From positions 372,001 to 436,000 of the forward strand of contig PHBU01000001.1 of assembly GCA_002840685.1 (NCBI GenBank): a stretch of DNA of 64,000 bases, written 5' to 3'. The notes under the pieces are model-generated. The model saw only the letters and a program-made list of their open reading frames with translations, was not told where the DNA came from and did no database searches. Positions 17,130 through 26,453 of the stretch are shown here, piece by piece (positions within the stretch are counted from its first letter, which is position 1; each line of letters opens with the position of its first letter). Both the position numbers and the translations under genes were made by a program. This DNA comes from Chloroflexi bacterium HGW-Chloroflexi-6 (lineage in GTDB: Bacteria > Chloroflexota > Anaerolineae > Anaerolineales > Villigracilaceae).

Positions 17130-19061
17130 CTAATCATCGTCTCGTTTGTAGATGGGCAAGACCACCACGAACTTGCTGCCCTTGCCGACAAAAGACTCGA
17201 GCCAGATGCGGCCGTCGTGATTTTCAACAATTGATTTGACGATCGCCAGCCCCAAGCCAGTACCCGGAGTACTCTTCGGGGTATTACTGGCCCGATAAAA
17301 TTTCTCAAAAATATGCGGCTGGTCGGTCGGCGGAATGCCCAGGCCGGTATCGATCACTTCCAGGATAACCTGCTCTCCCTCGCGGAACAAATTAACGGTC
17401 AACGTGCCGCCCTCGGGTGTGTATTTGACGGCATTGACTAGAAGATTGTCGACCAACTGCCGCAAGCGGATGGGATTACCACGCAGCGCAGGCAGCTTGT
17501 TTTCAATGGTCAACTTCAGGGTCTGGTTTTTCTCAATGATCTGTTGGTTTAAATTGTCCAGGGTATAACCAACGATTGCATCAAACGCAACTTCATCTTT
17601 ACGGGTATCGAAACCGGCCTCGATCCGCCCCAGATCAAGCAGGTCATTGATCAGAGTGGTAATATTTTGTGCGCTGTTCTGAACATGATGCACAAATTGT
17701 TTTTGCTGGTCATTCAACGGCCCGACCCGGTCAAGCAGTTCGACATAGCCCATAATGGCTGTCAACGGCGAACGCAGATCGTGCGAAATTGTATGAATAA
17801 AATCACTCTTAAGACGGTCGAGCATCTTTAAGTGGGTAATTTCCTCGAAGGTGATCACCGAGCCGACTTCAGGGATGGGGACATACTGTGTATTAAAAAC
17901 ACGCCCATCCTCGAATGCAATTTCATGATATTTGAGAGGATTCTCGCTAATCGAGTTCAGTATTCCGGAAAAATCAGAATGTGTGATCGCATCGGACACG
18001 AGTTGCCCGGTCAAATCATTGGTTGTCCCCATACCGAACACTTTGCGTGTCGCAGGGTTGATCAGCAAGATATGGTGATCAGGATCGAGCAAAATCACAC
18101 CATCCTGAATGTTGGTGATCGTTGCGTCGAGCTTCTGTCTTTCCTTGTCGGTCGCTTCAAAAGCCTGGGCATTTTCAATGGCAATCACGGCATAATCTGC
18201 CAGGACCGACATCAACAATTCATGGTGTTGCGTGAAGGGAAGCTTATTTTTGCGGTTATCCACGCCCAGCACACCGATAACATCATTGCCCACCCGCAAT
18301 GGAACATAGATCAGCGCATAAACCAGGTAAGCCGTTTTGATTTTGCTGGGAGAATCCTGGCAAAAGGAAATGGGCTGCCCGGTATGCACAACCTGGCCAG
18401 CGATTGAATCTTTGACCGGCAGCCGGAAAGCGCGCGCGAAATTCTCTTCAAAATTACGTCCGGCGCGCATGTACAATTCGCTGGTTTCATCGTCCAGCAA
18501 TAATAATTGTCCCTCTTCCGCACCGGTTAATTCAACAGCAGCGGTTACAACGCTGGTCAAAACATTATCGAGGTCAAGTGAGCTATGGATGGTGCGGCCC
18601 AGCTTAACCAAGGTTTCCATCTCATCCATCCGTTTTTCAAGCGAGGCGGTTGTTCGGCGAACTTCGCGCCGCACCCAATCGCCCATCCGTTCAGCGCGTT
18701 TTTGATTGTGTTTGATGATATTGACAATGTCATCAATACGCAAAGGCGGATGCAGGAAGTCGCTGACACCGGCGCGAATGGCCTGCTTGAACAGGGCAAC
18801 ATCATCTCGATCGGCGTATAACAAAACTGGCAGCGTGGGGAAACGCTCCAGAATTTTTTGCGAAATCTCAATTCCGCTGCGACCGTTTAGGGTCTGGGTA
18901 ATCAGCAAAACAAGCGGGGTGCTCTCATGCAAGGCCAGATCAAGGGATTCGGCATCGTAAGCACGCGCAACCATATAATCAGATGCGCGCAAAGCCCGCT
19001 CCAGCAACCCCAGAGTGGGCGATTCATCCATTGCAAGCAGGATTAAATCTGATTTAGACAT
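17130..19061 (-). CDS. Hybrid histidine kinase: pseudo-receiver, GAF, PAS, HisKA, HATPase_c
   Basis: 643 residues. An N-terminal receiver-like domain (1-120) lacks the phosphorylatable Asp: where receivers read LxxxDxxLPG this one reads LLITQTLNGRSG. A coiled linker, a GAF domain (about 160-300; EEGQLLLLDDETSELYMRAG), a PAS domain (about 310-410; ITNIQDGVILLDPDHHILLIN), HisKA with HTISHDLRSPLTAIMGY (His about 426) and HATPase_c with NLLVNAVKYTPEGG and GTGLGLAIVKSI follow. There is no membrane segment, so it is a soluble kinase. It is the second gene of an operon, 16 nt after a REC-GAF protein that may be its partner. The signal sensed by the GAF/PAS domains is unknown. Confidence 0.88.
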   Translation of the reverse strand: MSKSDLILLAMDESPTLGLLERALRASDYMVARAYDAESLDLALHESTPLVLLITQTLNGRSGIEISQKILERFPTLPVLLYADRDDVALFKQAIRAGVSDFLHPPLRIDDIVNIIKHNQKRAERMGDWVRREVRRTTASLEKRMDEMETLVKLGRTIHSSLDLDNVLTSVVTAAVELTGAEEGQLLLLDDETSELYMRAGRNFEENFARAFRLPVKDSIAGQVVHTGQPISFCQDSPSKIKTAYLVYALIYVPLRVGNDVIGVLGVDNRKNKLPFTQHHELLMSVLADYAVIAIENAQAFEATDKERQKLDATITNIQDGVILLDPDHHILLINPATRKVFGMGTTNDLTGQLVSDAITHSDFSGILNSISENPLKYHEIAFEDGRVFNTQYVPIPEVGSVITFEEITHLKMLDRLKSDFIHTISHDLRSPLTAIMGYVELLDRVGPLNDQQKQFVHHVQNSAQNITTLINDLLDLGRIEAGFDTRKDEVAFDAIVGYTLDNLNQQIIEKNQTLKLTIENKLPALRGNPIRLRQLVDNLLVNAVKYTPEGGTLTVNLFREGEQVILEVIDTGLGIPPTDQPHIFEKFYRASNTPKSTPGTGLGLAIVKSIVENHDGRIWLESFVGKGSKFVVVLPIYKRDDD

Positions 19062-19077
19062 GCTGTTCTATTTTATC

Positions 19078-20244
19078 TTAATCCTTTGGCTTTGGCTGTG
19101 TTGCTTGCTGATTCATCAGAAAACTCAGGCGTTTTAATGAGTTTTGGGCAGCGGTCAGTGCTTGTTTTTGTTCATTATTCAAAGGCCCCATTTTTTCCCC
19201 AAGAACCACATCAAGTGGATAAACGGCTGATTGCAAAACAGCTTGCGATTCCTGGCGCAGGTTTTGCAGAACATCGTTTTTGCGGCGCTCACCGGCCTGG
19301 GCCAACTCAACATTGTGGGCGAGAGCGCGGAACAGGCGTGAATTAACCAGCGAAATCGAAGCGTAATCCGCAATCGCTTCCAACAGGTGCTGTTCGCCTG
19401 GCCCAAAGGGTCGTTCTGCCTTGCGGACAACAACCATCAAACCGATCACTTCCTGTTGAACCTTGATTGGAGCCACCAAAACAGCTTTACCCAGCGAAGC
19501 GATCTTGAATTTTGCCAGAGGCTGGCCGTGGATGGTCAGACTCTCTGCCGACATGGCCACCAGGGAACTGACTCCATCATCCAATGGCTCGTTAATTTTT
19601 TTAGACCAGGAATCGGGCAGATGACGATGTGCCACCAACACAAAAGCCTTGCTTTTATCATCCTTGAGCGTCAGCCAGCCCATGTCGGCTTCAGATACGG
19701 TGGTGATCGCTTCAGCAATTTTCTCGAACAAGACCCGCTGGTCGGTGACAGAAATCACCGCCCGCCCCACCGCAAAAATGGTTGTCATTTCGCGCAAACG
19801 GCGTTGCAGCTCGGAATTGGCTGTCTTGAGCTGCTCGTCCAGCTTTTGGCGGGAGCGCGATTCGCGAACCTGCTTCAGGGCCCGTTCAACAGAAGAGAGA
19901 ACTTCCGGTTCACGGATAGGCCGCAGAAAATAATCGGAAGCGCCCAGCCGAAAGGCCTGGATCACCTTCGGTTCTTCGCCCTTTTCAGCCATCACGATCA
20001 CCGGGGTATTAATTCCTTGTGACGAAAAAGCCACCAGCATATCTTTACCGCTCAATCCGGGCAGGTTTAAGTCGGCAATGATCACATCTGGCTGGAACTG
20101 TAAGGCCAAACGGATGGCTGAACCGGCATCTTCGGCAGCCATCACCTGGTAGCCGAGAGGCTGCAACGTCTGCCGTACGATCTGATCGCGGCTGTGATCG
20201 TCAGCGTCAATAACAAGGATTTTTTCGTTTAGTTGTGGACTCAT
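19078..20244 (-). CDS. Receiver-GAF response regulator
   Basis: 388 residues. The receiver (1-125) has the acidic pocket (VIDADD) and the phospho-acceptor Asp in IIADLNLPGLSG (about 58). The usual KP loop is RP (YFLRPI), a conservative change. A coiled coil links to a GAF domain (about 160-310) and an alpha-helical tail (ERRKNDVLQNLRQESQAVLQ) resembling a kinase dimerisation helix without the His. It has no DNA-binding domain. It is the first gene of an operon with the hybrid kinase and probably feeds or receives phosphate from it. The -10-like TATCAT lies 8 nt before the ATG, suggesting a near-leaderless message. Confidence 0.85.
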   Translation of the reverse strand: MSPQLNEKILVIDADDHSRDQIVRQTLQPLGYQVMAAEDAGSAIRLALQFQPDVIIADLNLPGLSGKDMLVAFSSQGINTPVIVMAEKGEEPKVIQAFRLGASDYFLRPIREPEVLSSVERALKQVRESRSRQKLDEQLKTANSELQRRLREMTTIFAVGRAVISVTDQRVLFEKIAEAITTVSEADMGWLTLKDDKSKAFVLVAHRHLPDSWSKKINEPLDDGVSSLVAMSAESLTIHGQPLAKFKIASLGKAVLVAPIKVQQEVIGLMVVVRKAERPFGPGEQHLLEAIADYASISLVNSRLFRALAHNVELAQAGERRKNDVLQNLRQESQAVLQSAVYPLDVVLGEKMGPLNNEQKQALTAAQNSLKRLSFLMNQQATQPKPKD

Positions 20245-20311
20245 AGCAATTTATGATAGCATAAATCCGTTCAGAATGAGAAGGTATTAGAATTTTGTAA
20301 GGCATATCTAT

Positions 20312-20316
20312 GGAGG
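20312..20316 (+). promoter_or_regulatory. Ribosome binding site that decides the start of the GH13 gene
   Basis: GGAGG with 5 nt to ATG at 20322. The in-frame ATG at 20310 lies directly before this site and is unlikely to be used. Confidence 0.7.
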
Positions 20317-20321
20317 CATGC

Positions 20322-21833
20322 ATGACCGACCCCTACCTGTGGTGGCGCGACGGCGTCATCTACCAAATTTATCCGCGCTCATTTGCTGACTCGAATAACG
20401 ATGGTCTGGGCGATCTGCCCGGTATCACCGCCCGGCTCGACTACCTGGCCCACCTGGGCGTGGATGCCATCTGGCTCTCACCCTTTTACCCCAGCCCGGA
20501 TGTCGATTTCGGCTACGACATCAGCGACCACTGCAATGTGGACCCGCGCTTTGGCACACTCTCAGACTTCGACGATCTCGTCCGCGAAGCGCACCAGCGC
20601 AATATTCGGGTTGTGCTCGATCTGGTGCTGAACCATACATCCGACCAGCACCCCTGGTTTGCTGAATCCCGCTCCAGCCACACGAATCCCAAACGTGATT
20701 GGTATATGTGGAGCAAAACCATCCCCAATAACTGGCACTCGGTCTTCGGCGGTGGGGGCTGGGAATATGACAAAACAACCGGTGAATATTATTTTCACAT
20801 GTTTGTCAAAGAGCAGCCGGATGTCAACTGGCGCAACCCACAAATGCGTCAGGCCCAGTTGGATGTTGTCCGCTTCTGGCTGGGGCGCGGCGCCGATGGT
20901 TTTCGCCTGGATGTTTTCAATGCCTATTTCAAAGATGAGAAGCTGCGCAACAACCCGGCCAAGCTCGGCCTGCGCGGATTTGACCGCCAGCAGCACGTTT
21001 ATGATATTGACCGGCCCGAAATGATGCCCTTGCTTAACGAACTGCGCGCCATACTCGATGCCAGCCCCGAAAAATATGCCGTCGGCGAGACCTTCGTCGC
21101 CACCCCCGAACGCGCCGCCAGCTACTGCGGCCCGGATAAACTGCATGCCGCCTTCAACTTCGACTTTACCCTGCGCCCCTACAGCCCCTCCGCCTTTCGC
21201 AAGGCCATCGAAAAATGGGACGGATTCGCCGGGGAAGATGTCTGGCCCAACTACGTGCTCTCGAACCACGATCAGCCGCGCTCGGCCACCCGCTATTGCC
21301 GCGGGGAAGACGACCGCCGCGCCCGGGTGGTCATGGCCCTGCTGATGACGCTGCGCGGCACGCCCTTTCTGTATTACGGCGAAGAAATCGGCATGCGCGA
21401 TATCTCGCTGGCCCGCCACGAAATTCAAGACCCGCCCGGCAAGTATTACTGGCCCTTCTACAAAGGCCGCGATGGCTGCCGCTCGCCGATGCAGTGGGAC
21501 ACCACCCCCAATGCCGGGTTCTCAACGGCCAAACCCTGGCTAAAAGTTCACCCCAATTACCCGCAGCGTAACGCCGAAGCCCAGCAAGCTGACCCGGCTT
21601 CGCTCTTCAACTTCACCCGCAGGCTGATCACCCTGCGCCGGGAGCACCCGGCCCTGCGAGGCGGCAGGCTGGATTTTCTGGATGCCCCCAACGGCGTTTT
21701 GGCTTACACCCGCACCGATCAAGATCAAAAACTGGCCGTTGTGCTTGATTTCAACGACAAAAATCCCGGTTTCAAACCCGGCGGCCAGCAAATTTTCGCC
21801 AGCCCAGCAGGCGAAGTACGGATTTACGCATAG
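20322..21833 (+). CDS. GH13 alpha-glucosidase / oligo-1,6-glucosidase type
   Basis: 503 residues from ATG 20322. Begins with the typical DPYLWWRDGVIYQIYPRSF of oligosaccharide-acting GH13 enzymes. Conserved region I is DLVLNHTSD. Region II, GFRLDVFN, carries the nucleophile Asp (about 196); region III, AVGETF, the acid/base Glu (about 256); region IV, LSNHDQPR, the transition-state Asp (about 316). It lacks a signal peptide, so it works in the cytoplasm on imported alpha-glucosides (maltose, isomaltose, trehalulose or sucrose type). The linkage cannot be fixed from sequence. No sugar transporter is adjacent. Confidence 0.88.
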   Translation: MTDPYLWWRDGVIYQIYPRSFADSNNDGLGDLPGITARLDYLAHLGVDAIWLSPFYPSPDVDFGYDISDHCNVDPRFGTLSDFDDLVREAHQRNIRVVLDLVLNHTSDQHPWFAESRSSHTNPKRDWYMWSKTIPNNWHSVFGGGGWEYDKTTGEYYFHMFVKEQPDVNWRNPQMRQAQLDVVRFWLGRGADGFRLDVFNAYFKDEKLRNNPAKLGLRGFDRQQHVYDIDRPEMMPLLNELRAILDASPEKYAVGETFVATPERAASYCGPDKLHAAFNFDFTLRPYSPSAFRKAIEKWDGFAGEDVWPNYVLSNHDQPRSATRYCRGEDDRRARVVMALLMTLRGTPFLYYGEEIGMRDISLARHEIQDPPGKYYWPFYKGRDGCRSPMQWDTTPNAGFSTAKPWLKVHPNYPQRNAEAQQADPASLFNFTRRLITLRREHPALRGGRLDFLDAPNGVLAYTRTDQDQKLAVVLDFNDKNPGFKPGGQQIFASPAGEVRIYA

Positions 21834-21846
21834 CCGATAATTGTGC

Positions 21847-21852
21847 TATCCT
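21847..21852 (+). promoter_or_regulatory. -10 element for a leaderless GTG-start gene
   Basis: TATCCT, 6 nt, then GTG at 21859. The spacing is the same as at cydD. Confidence 0.5.
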
Positions 21853-21858
21853 AGTTCT

Positions 21859-23430
21859 GTGAATACACTCGATTTTTCCGCCCCCCTCAGCCGCTACCTG
21901 CCGCCTCTGCCGGGTGAGATGACCCAGGCCTGGTCCAACCGGATCGCGCCCGCCTCAGCCTGGCTGCTGGACCCGACAGCCGCCTCTCCACGACTGCCTG
22001 TCCAGCTCGCCCAGGGCGGATTGCGGGTGCTGGTCACAGCGGGCAACCCCATCATCCGCTTCCTGCTCGATCTGGCCGCCCATCCGCCAACCGAAAGCGA
22101 CCTGCGCGCCGCGCTCTCAGACCTGGCGATCGCCCGCAAGGATGATGAGCGTCTCGAACTCCACCTGCAAAATCTGTACCAGACCCATTGCGCGGCCTGC
22201 AACCACCAGACTCCGGTTGATTTCTTCACCTGGGATGGCAAGAGCGGCGAGCTGCTGGCAAAAACCTACACCTGCCCGGCCTGTGGCGATATGGGCGAAC
22301 GCCCCGCCAACCCTGACGATGTGCGCCGCGCCGAACAGTGGACTCACGCCGAGGGTCTGCACCGCTCGCGCGCCCTGGAACGCATCGCCGCTCGCGACGA
22401 CCCCGACCGCGTTCACGCTGAGGAAGCCCTGCGCCTGTACCTGCCACGCGCCGTTTACGCCCTGGGGACGATCATCAACCGTCTCGACGGCATTTCCACG
22501 AGCGACGAGCGCCGCCGCTGTCTGGTGGCGCTGATCCTGTACGCGCTTGACCAGTGCAACAGCCTGTGGCCGCACGAGACGGAACGCCCGCGCCCACGTC
22601 AGTTGCTCTTGCCCGGAGTCTTCCGCGAGCATAACGTCTGGATGGCGCTCGAAAAAGGCATCGGGTTCTGGGTCAATTTTTCGCCAGCCAGCCAGGTGCA
22701 GGGTGTGGCGCACACCCTGTGGCCCGAAGAGCCGCCCGAAAACGGCGGACTGATCATCTACGAAGGCCCCCTGCGTGAAGCCGTCGGCGAACTGTCAGAG
22801 ATCCCGCTCGTCGCGTTGGCGGGCATTATCCCGCGCCCCAACCAGGCCTTCTGGACGCTTTCAGCCCTGTGGGCCGGCTGGCTGTGGGGACGGGAGGCTG
22901 TCGCGCCGTTCAAAGGGGTACTGCGCCGCCGCCGCTACGACTGGCAATGGCACGCCGAAGCCTTGCGCGCCCTGTTTAACAACCTGCCGGCAGGCGACCT
23001 GCCATTCCATGCCCTCGTCCCCGAACTGGAACCAGATTTCTTAAGCGCTGTGATCCTGGCGGCGACAACCAGCGGCTGGCAGGTGGAATCGTTTGAAGCT
23101 GAGAAAACCAACGATCTGGCGATTTTGGTTTTTAAAAAGGGCAAACCCAGCCGGGCAAAGTCGGCCCAGCCGGATATCAACTTCATCCGCAGGGTACTGC
23201 GCGAAACGCTTGAAAAACGCGCCGCACCGGCAGATTATCCCAGCCTGCACGCTGCCGTTTTGCTGACCCTGGCTGCCAAAAAGAAACTGATCTTTGATGA
23301 TGATTGCGTGGGGAATATCCGCAAGCTCATCCACACCGCGCTCGAAGCAGACGAGTTCACCGACCTGGAAGGGCGCCTGCACCCCGAAACTGGCCGCTGG
23401 GCCTTGAGCAAATGGCAGAAAATGTTTTAG
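21859..23430 (+). CDS. Degenerate DNA-methylase-like protein with zinc ribbon
   Basis: 523 residues from GTG at 21859, chosen because the -10 lies 6 nt upstream and would overlap any earlier start. The N-terminal part (YLPPLPGEMTQAW..., LAQGGLRVLVTAGNPIIRFLL) is laid out like the SAM-binding half of large N4/N6 DNA methylases, but no FxGxG motif is seen. CAAC (about 113) and CPAC (about 140) make a treble-clef-type zinc site. The later segment PRPNQAFWTLSALWAGWLWGRE stands where these enzymes carry DPPY plus YxxxSDFFYxWL, but the DPPY motif itself is missing. I infer a catalytically dead relative, perhaps DNA- or RNA-binding. Its end overlaps the opposite-strand gene by 4 nt. Confidence 0.55.
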   Translation: MNTLDFSAPLSRYLPPLPGEMTQAWSNRIAPASAWLLDPTAASPRLPVQLAQGGLRVLVTAGNPIIRFLLDLAAHPPTESDLRAALSDLAIARKDDERLELHLQNLYQTHCAACNHQTPVDFFTWDGKSGELLAKTYTCPACGDMGERPANPDDVRRAEQWTHAEGLHRSRALERIAARDDPDRVHAEEALRLYLPRAVYALGTIINRLDGISTSDERRRCLVALILYALDQCNSLWPHETERPRPRQLLLPGVFREHNVWMALEKGIGFWVNFSPASQVQGVAHTLWPEEPPENGGLIIYEGPLREAVGELSEIPLVALAGIIPRPNQAFWTLSALWAGWLWGREAVAPFKGVLRRRRYDWQWHAEALRALFNNLPAGDLPFHALVPELEPDFLSAVILAATTSGWQVESFEAEKTNDLAILVFKKGKPSRAKSAQPDINFIRRVLRETLEKRAAPADYPSLHAAVLLTLAAKKKLIFDDDCVGNIRKLIHTALEADEFTDLEGRLHPETGRWALSKWQKMF

Positions 23431-24947
23431 GGTACGAAGTCACACAGGTATAACAAAACTGACGTTCCCGGTTCACGCGACTCGATCCGGCATTTGCCCA
23501 TTTTTTGCTCATCGATGTAAGTCAGAACCGCTTCACGTTCATTAACCCCATCTTCTTCGTAAACATGAGAGAACAAAACCCAGACACGCGGATTTCCGCG
23601 CAGCGTATCGATGTCTGCCAGAGTCGGCGCCAGAAATCGATAGTAGCTTATCTCTCCGGCCCGGAATTGTTCTTCGCCAAAACCGTAAAACGGCACATAA
23701 TAGCGGAAAGCGGGCATGGCCGCGTAATAAACATAGATCAAATCGCCGGGCCGGTGTTGGGCGCGTAAAACACGCATGGCCGGGTGCATATTCTCCTGCA
23801 TACGCGGTTCACTGAAGTTTTCAAGCGCTTTACTTGCCGGACCGGCCAACAGAACCAGCGCCAGCACACAAACAGCCAACCCCGCCCCCCAGCGGAGTCG
23901 CTTCAGCGCCCGGTACAACCCCTCGCAAGCCGCCCCAAACAACCCGATGCTGATCGGGGCCACAAAAAGCAGCATCCGCCCGCCAAACGGGTATTTGCCC
24001 AATGCCGATGCGCCAAAAGCGGCCAGCAGGGTCAGAGCGAAAACCGAGGCCAGGCTCGAGTCGAGACGCCACAGGGCAAACAATCCTCCAGCCAGCAAAA
24101 TCAGCGCCAGCCAGGAAGGAAGTTCCAACCCAAAGTAGGTCAGGGTGCTGGTCAACACGGAAGCCAGCCAACCAGGATTGCTCCAGGGCGGCATGGGCAT
24201 GAAGTACTCCTGCCAGTAAGACATCAGGAAGTCGTTGGCAGACAGGTTGTTCAAGCTGGCCAGAAATACTCCGCCAAAACTGACCAGCCAACCGAGAATG
24301 ACCCACCCCACCTGGATCAATTTGCGCCGGTTGTGACGATTTTGCCAGAGCAGAGTCGGACCGATCCCGGCCAAAACGAAGACCGACGGGTGCGAGAACC
24401 AGACCAGCACGATCCCGGCTGCCAGCAGGGGAATCCAGGCGCGGTTTTGTGGGGAGTCGTCCCGTTCGCGGGAGGGGCTGAGATAGACAAAAACCAACAA
24501 CAGGGCCAATATGCCAAAAACATCGAAGATGTATTGCTTGAGTTCGGATGTGTAATAAACCAGGCGCTCTGACAGTGCAAACAAGGCCAGGGCGGGCAGC
24601 AAACCAGCAGGAGAAAGAAAACGCATCAAGAGCAGGTAAAAAAATAGCAGTGCGAGGCAGCCCGCGACAACGGAAGTCAGGCGCAGGGTCAATTCGCCGT
24701 TCCCCAACAGGCTGATGGTCAGTTTTTCGAGCAGTAAAAAGCCGAGCGGCGCACCCTGGTCATAGTCCAGCGGCTTTAACAATCCCCAAAAGTCGCGTTG
24801 AACGATGTTCAGCGCCAACATGGCCTCATCGAGCCACAACGAGCGCCCGGCCAGATACTGGCGCAAGCGTAAAACCAGCCCGATTCCAAGCAGGGTGGCA
24901 ACCACAAAAGGCGCGAAAACTTGCTGAAAGCGAAAATGCGAGATCAC
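23427..24947 (-). CDS. GT-C family membrane glycosyltransferase (GT39/PMT-like)
   Basis: 506 residues from GTG at 24947, selected because TATAAT at 24954-24959 lies exactly 6 nt upstream (leaderless); an ATG 30 nt further up would start within that promoter. About 11 membrane helices. The first extracellular loop carries RSLWLDEAMLALNI, the acidic WxDE motif of GT-C enzymes that use polyprenyl-phosphate sugars. A C-terminal extracytoplasmic domain (about 385-506; LIYVYYAAMPAFRYY) is typical of this group. It probably transfers a sugar to a lipid, protein or polysaccharide outside the membrane. The substrate is unknown. Confidence 0.75.
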   Translation of the reverse strand: MISHFRFQQVFAPFVVATLLGIGLVLRLRQYLAGRSLWLDEAMLALNIVQRDFWGLLKPLDYDQGAPLGFLLLEKLTISLLGNGELTLRLTSVVAGCLALLFFYLLLMRFLSPAGLLPALALFALSERLVYYTSELKQYIFDVFGILALLLVFVYLSPSRERDDSPQNRAWIPLLAAGIVLVWFSHPSVFVLAGIGPTLLWQNRHNRRKLIQVGWVILGWLVSFGGVFLASLNNLSANDFLMSYWQEYFMPMPPWSNPGWLASVLTSTLTYFGLELPSWLALILLAGGLFALWRLDSSLASVFALTLLAAFGASALGKYPFGGRMLLFVAPISIGLFGAACEGLYRALKRLRWGAGLAVCVLALVLLAGPASKALENFSEPRMQENMHPAMRVLRAQHRPGDLIYVYYAAMPAFRYYVPFYGFGEEQFRAGEISYYRFLAPTLADIDTLRGNPRVWVLFSHVYEEDGVNEREAVLTYIDEQKMGKCRIESREPGTSVLLYLCDFVP

Positions 24948-24953
24948 GCAATA

Positions 24954-24959
24954 ATTATA
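24954..24959 (-). promoter_or_regulatory. -10 element for the leaderless glycosyltransferase transcript
   Basis: TATAAT reading leftward with 6 nt to GTG at 24947. Confidence 0.6.
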
Positions 24960-25043
24960 GCCGCACAACTGCGCCAAAAAACGTGATTTTCAACAGTTTG
25001 CAGCGCCCGCCAAGTGTGGTTAAATGAGAACAGGAGCGCAACC

Positions 25044-26444
25044 ATGGAAAAACGATATGCTGAATTTCTCACCAAATACCCGGCTTATGCCCAGACCGGA
25101 AAAATAGACCAGATCCGCGCCGAGGATTATGGCCGTCTCGACAGCACCGGCCAGGTTTACCTCGATTATACTGGCGGCGGGCTGTATGCCGATTCACAGG
25201 TCCGCCAGCACCAGGAGATCTTGCTGCGCGGGGTGTTCGGCAACCCGCACTCTTCGAACCCGACCTCGATGGCGGCCACAAAGCTGGTCGAAGGCGCGCG
25301 CAAATATGTCTTGCGCTTTTTCAACGCCGACCCGGCCGAATACGATCTGATTTTCACCGCCAATGCCAGCGGCGCGCTCAAACTGGTCGGCGAATCATAT
25401 CCGTTTGGCCCCGGCGACCACTACCTGCTGACCTTCGACAACCACAACTCGGTCAACGGCATCCGCGAATTTGCCCACACCAAAGGCGCGCAGGTGACCT
25501 ACATCCCGCTCTGTCTGCCCGATCTGCGGGTGGACGAAGAGCAACTGACCCGCAGCCTGGCGCTTGCCCGACCGGGCGCGAACAACCTGTTTGCTTTTCC
25601 GGCTCAATCGAATTTCTCCTCGGTCAAACACCCGTTGGGCTGGATCGAAAAAGCCCAGGCTGCCGGCTGGGATGTGCTGGTTGATGTTGCCGCCTACGCC
25701 CCAACCAACCGCCTCGATCTTTCGGCTCACAAACCGGATTTTGTGCCGCTCTCGTTTTACAAGATCTTCGGTTACCCGACCGGCCTGGGCGCATTGATCG
25801 CCCGCAGGGACAAACTCCACAAACTGCACCGCCCCTGGTTCGCGGGCGGCACGATCACGGTTGCCTCGGTCCAGGGCGACAAATATTACCTGGCCGAAGG
25901 CCACGCCGCCTTCGAAGACGGAACTGTCGATTATCTGAACATCCCGGCGATCGAGATCGGGCTGAAACACATCGAATCGATCGGCATCGACCTGATCAAC
26001 GAACGGGTACGCTGCCTGACCGGCTGGCTGCTGGACAACATCACCTCCATGCGCCATTCGAACGGGATTCCCCTCGTCCGCGTTTACGGGCCGACGGATA
26101 CGGAATCACGCGGCGGGGCGGTCACGGTTAATTTCTTCAACGCCAAAGGCCAGGCCCTCGATCATCGCTCGATCGAAGAAGCCGCCAACCGCGAGAACAT
26201 CTCGCTGCGCACCGGCTGCTTCTGCAACCCCGGCGCCGGAGAGGTGGCCCTCGGCATCTCGCGCGTCGAGCTAAACGTCTGCTTCAACGGTCCCGGCCAC
26301 GAAAACCGCCTGACGATCGACGATTTCCGGCTGTGCATCGATGGTAAATCGAGCGGCGCGGTGCGCGTCTCGGTCGGCATGGTCAGCAATTTTAGCGACA
26401 TCGAAAGATTCCTATCCTTTGCAAACGGGCTGCTCGATAAATAG
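25044..26444 (+). CDS. Class V aminotransferase-fold PLP enzyme (NifS/MOCOS-like)
   Basis: 466 residues from ATG 25044, which has AGGAG upstream. The fold is that of cysteine desulfurases and molybdenum-cofactor sulfurases. The PLP lysine is in SFYKIFGYPTGLGALI (about 239), preceded by the cofactor Asp in VDVAAYAP. YLDYTGGGLYADSQV and NPHSSNPTS are typical of the MOCOS N-terminal domain. The C-terminal loop RTGCFCNPGAGE (about 390) supplies the cysteine that would carry the persulfide. It likely removes sulfur from cysteine to sulfurate a cofactor or tRNA. A link to the molybdenum or tungsten enzymes in this window (MsrP, AOR) is possible but not shown. Confidence 0.8.
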   Translation: MEKRYAEFLTKYPAYAQTGKIDQIRAEDYGRLDSTGQVYLDYTGGGLYADSQVRQHQEILLRGVFGNPHSSNPTSMAATKLVEGARKYVLRFFNADPAEYDLIFTANASGALKLVGESYPFGPGDHYLLTFDNHNSVNGIREFAHTKGAQVTYIPLCLPDLRVDEEQLTRSLALARPGANNLFAFPAQSNFSSVKHPLGWIEKAQAAGWDVLVDVAAYAPTNRLDLSAHKPDFVPLSFYKIFGYPTGLGALIARRDKLHKLHRPWFAGGTITVASVQGDKYYLAEGHAAFEDGTVDYLNIPAIEIGLKHIESIGIDLINERVRCLTGWLLDNITSMRHSNGIPLVRVYGPTDTESRGGAVTVNFFNAKGQALDHRSIEEAANRENISLRTGCFCNPGAGEVALGISRVELNVCFNGPGHENRLTIDDFRLCIDGKSSGAVRVSVGMVSNFSDIERFLSFANGLLDK

Positions 26445-26453
26445 GAGAACAAC

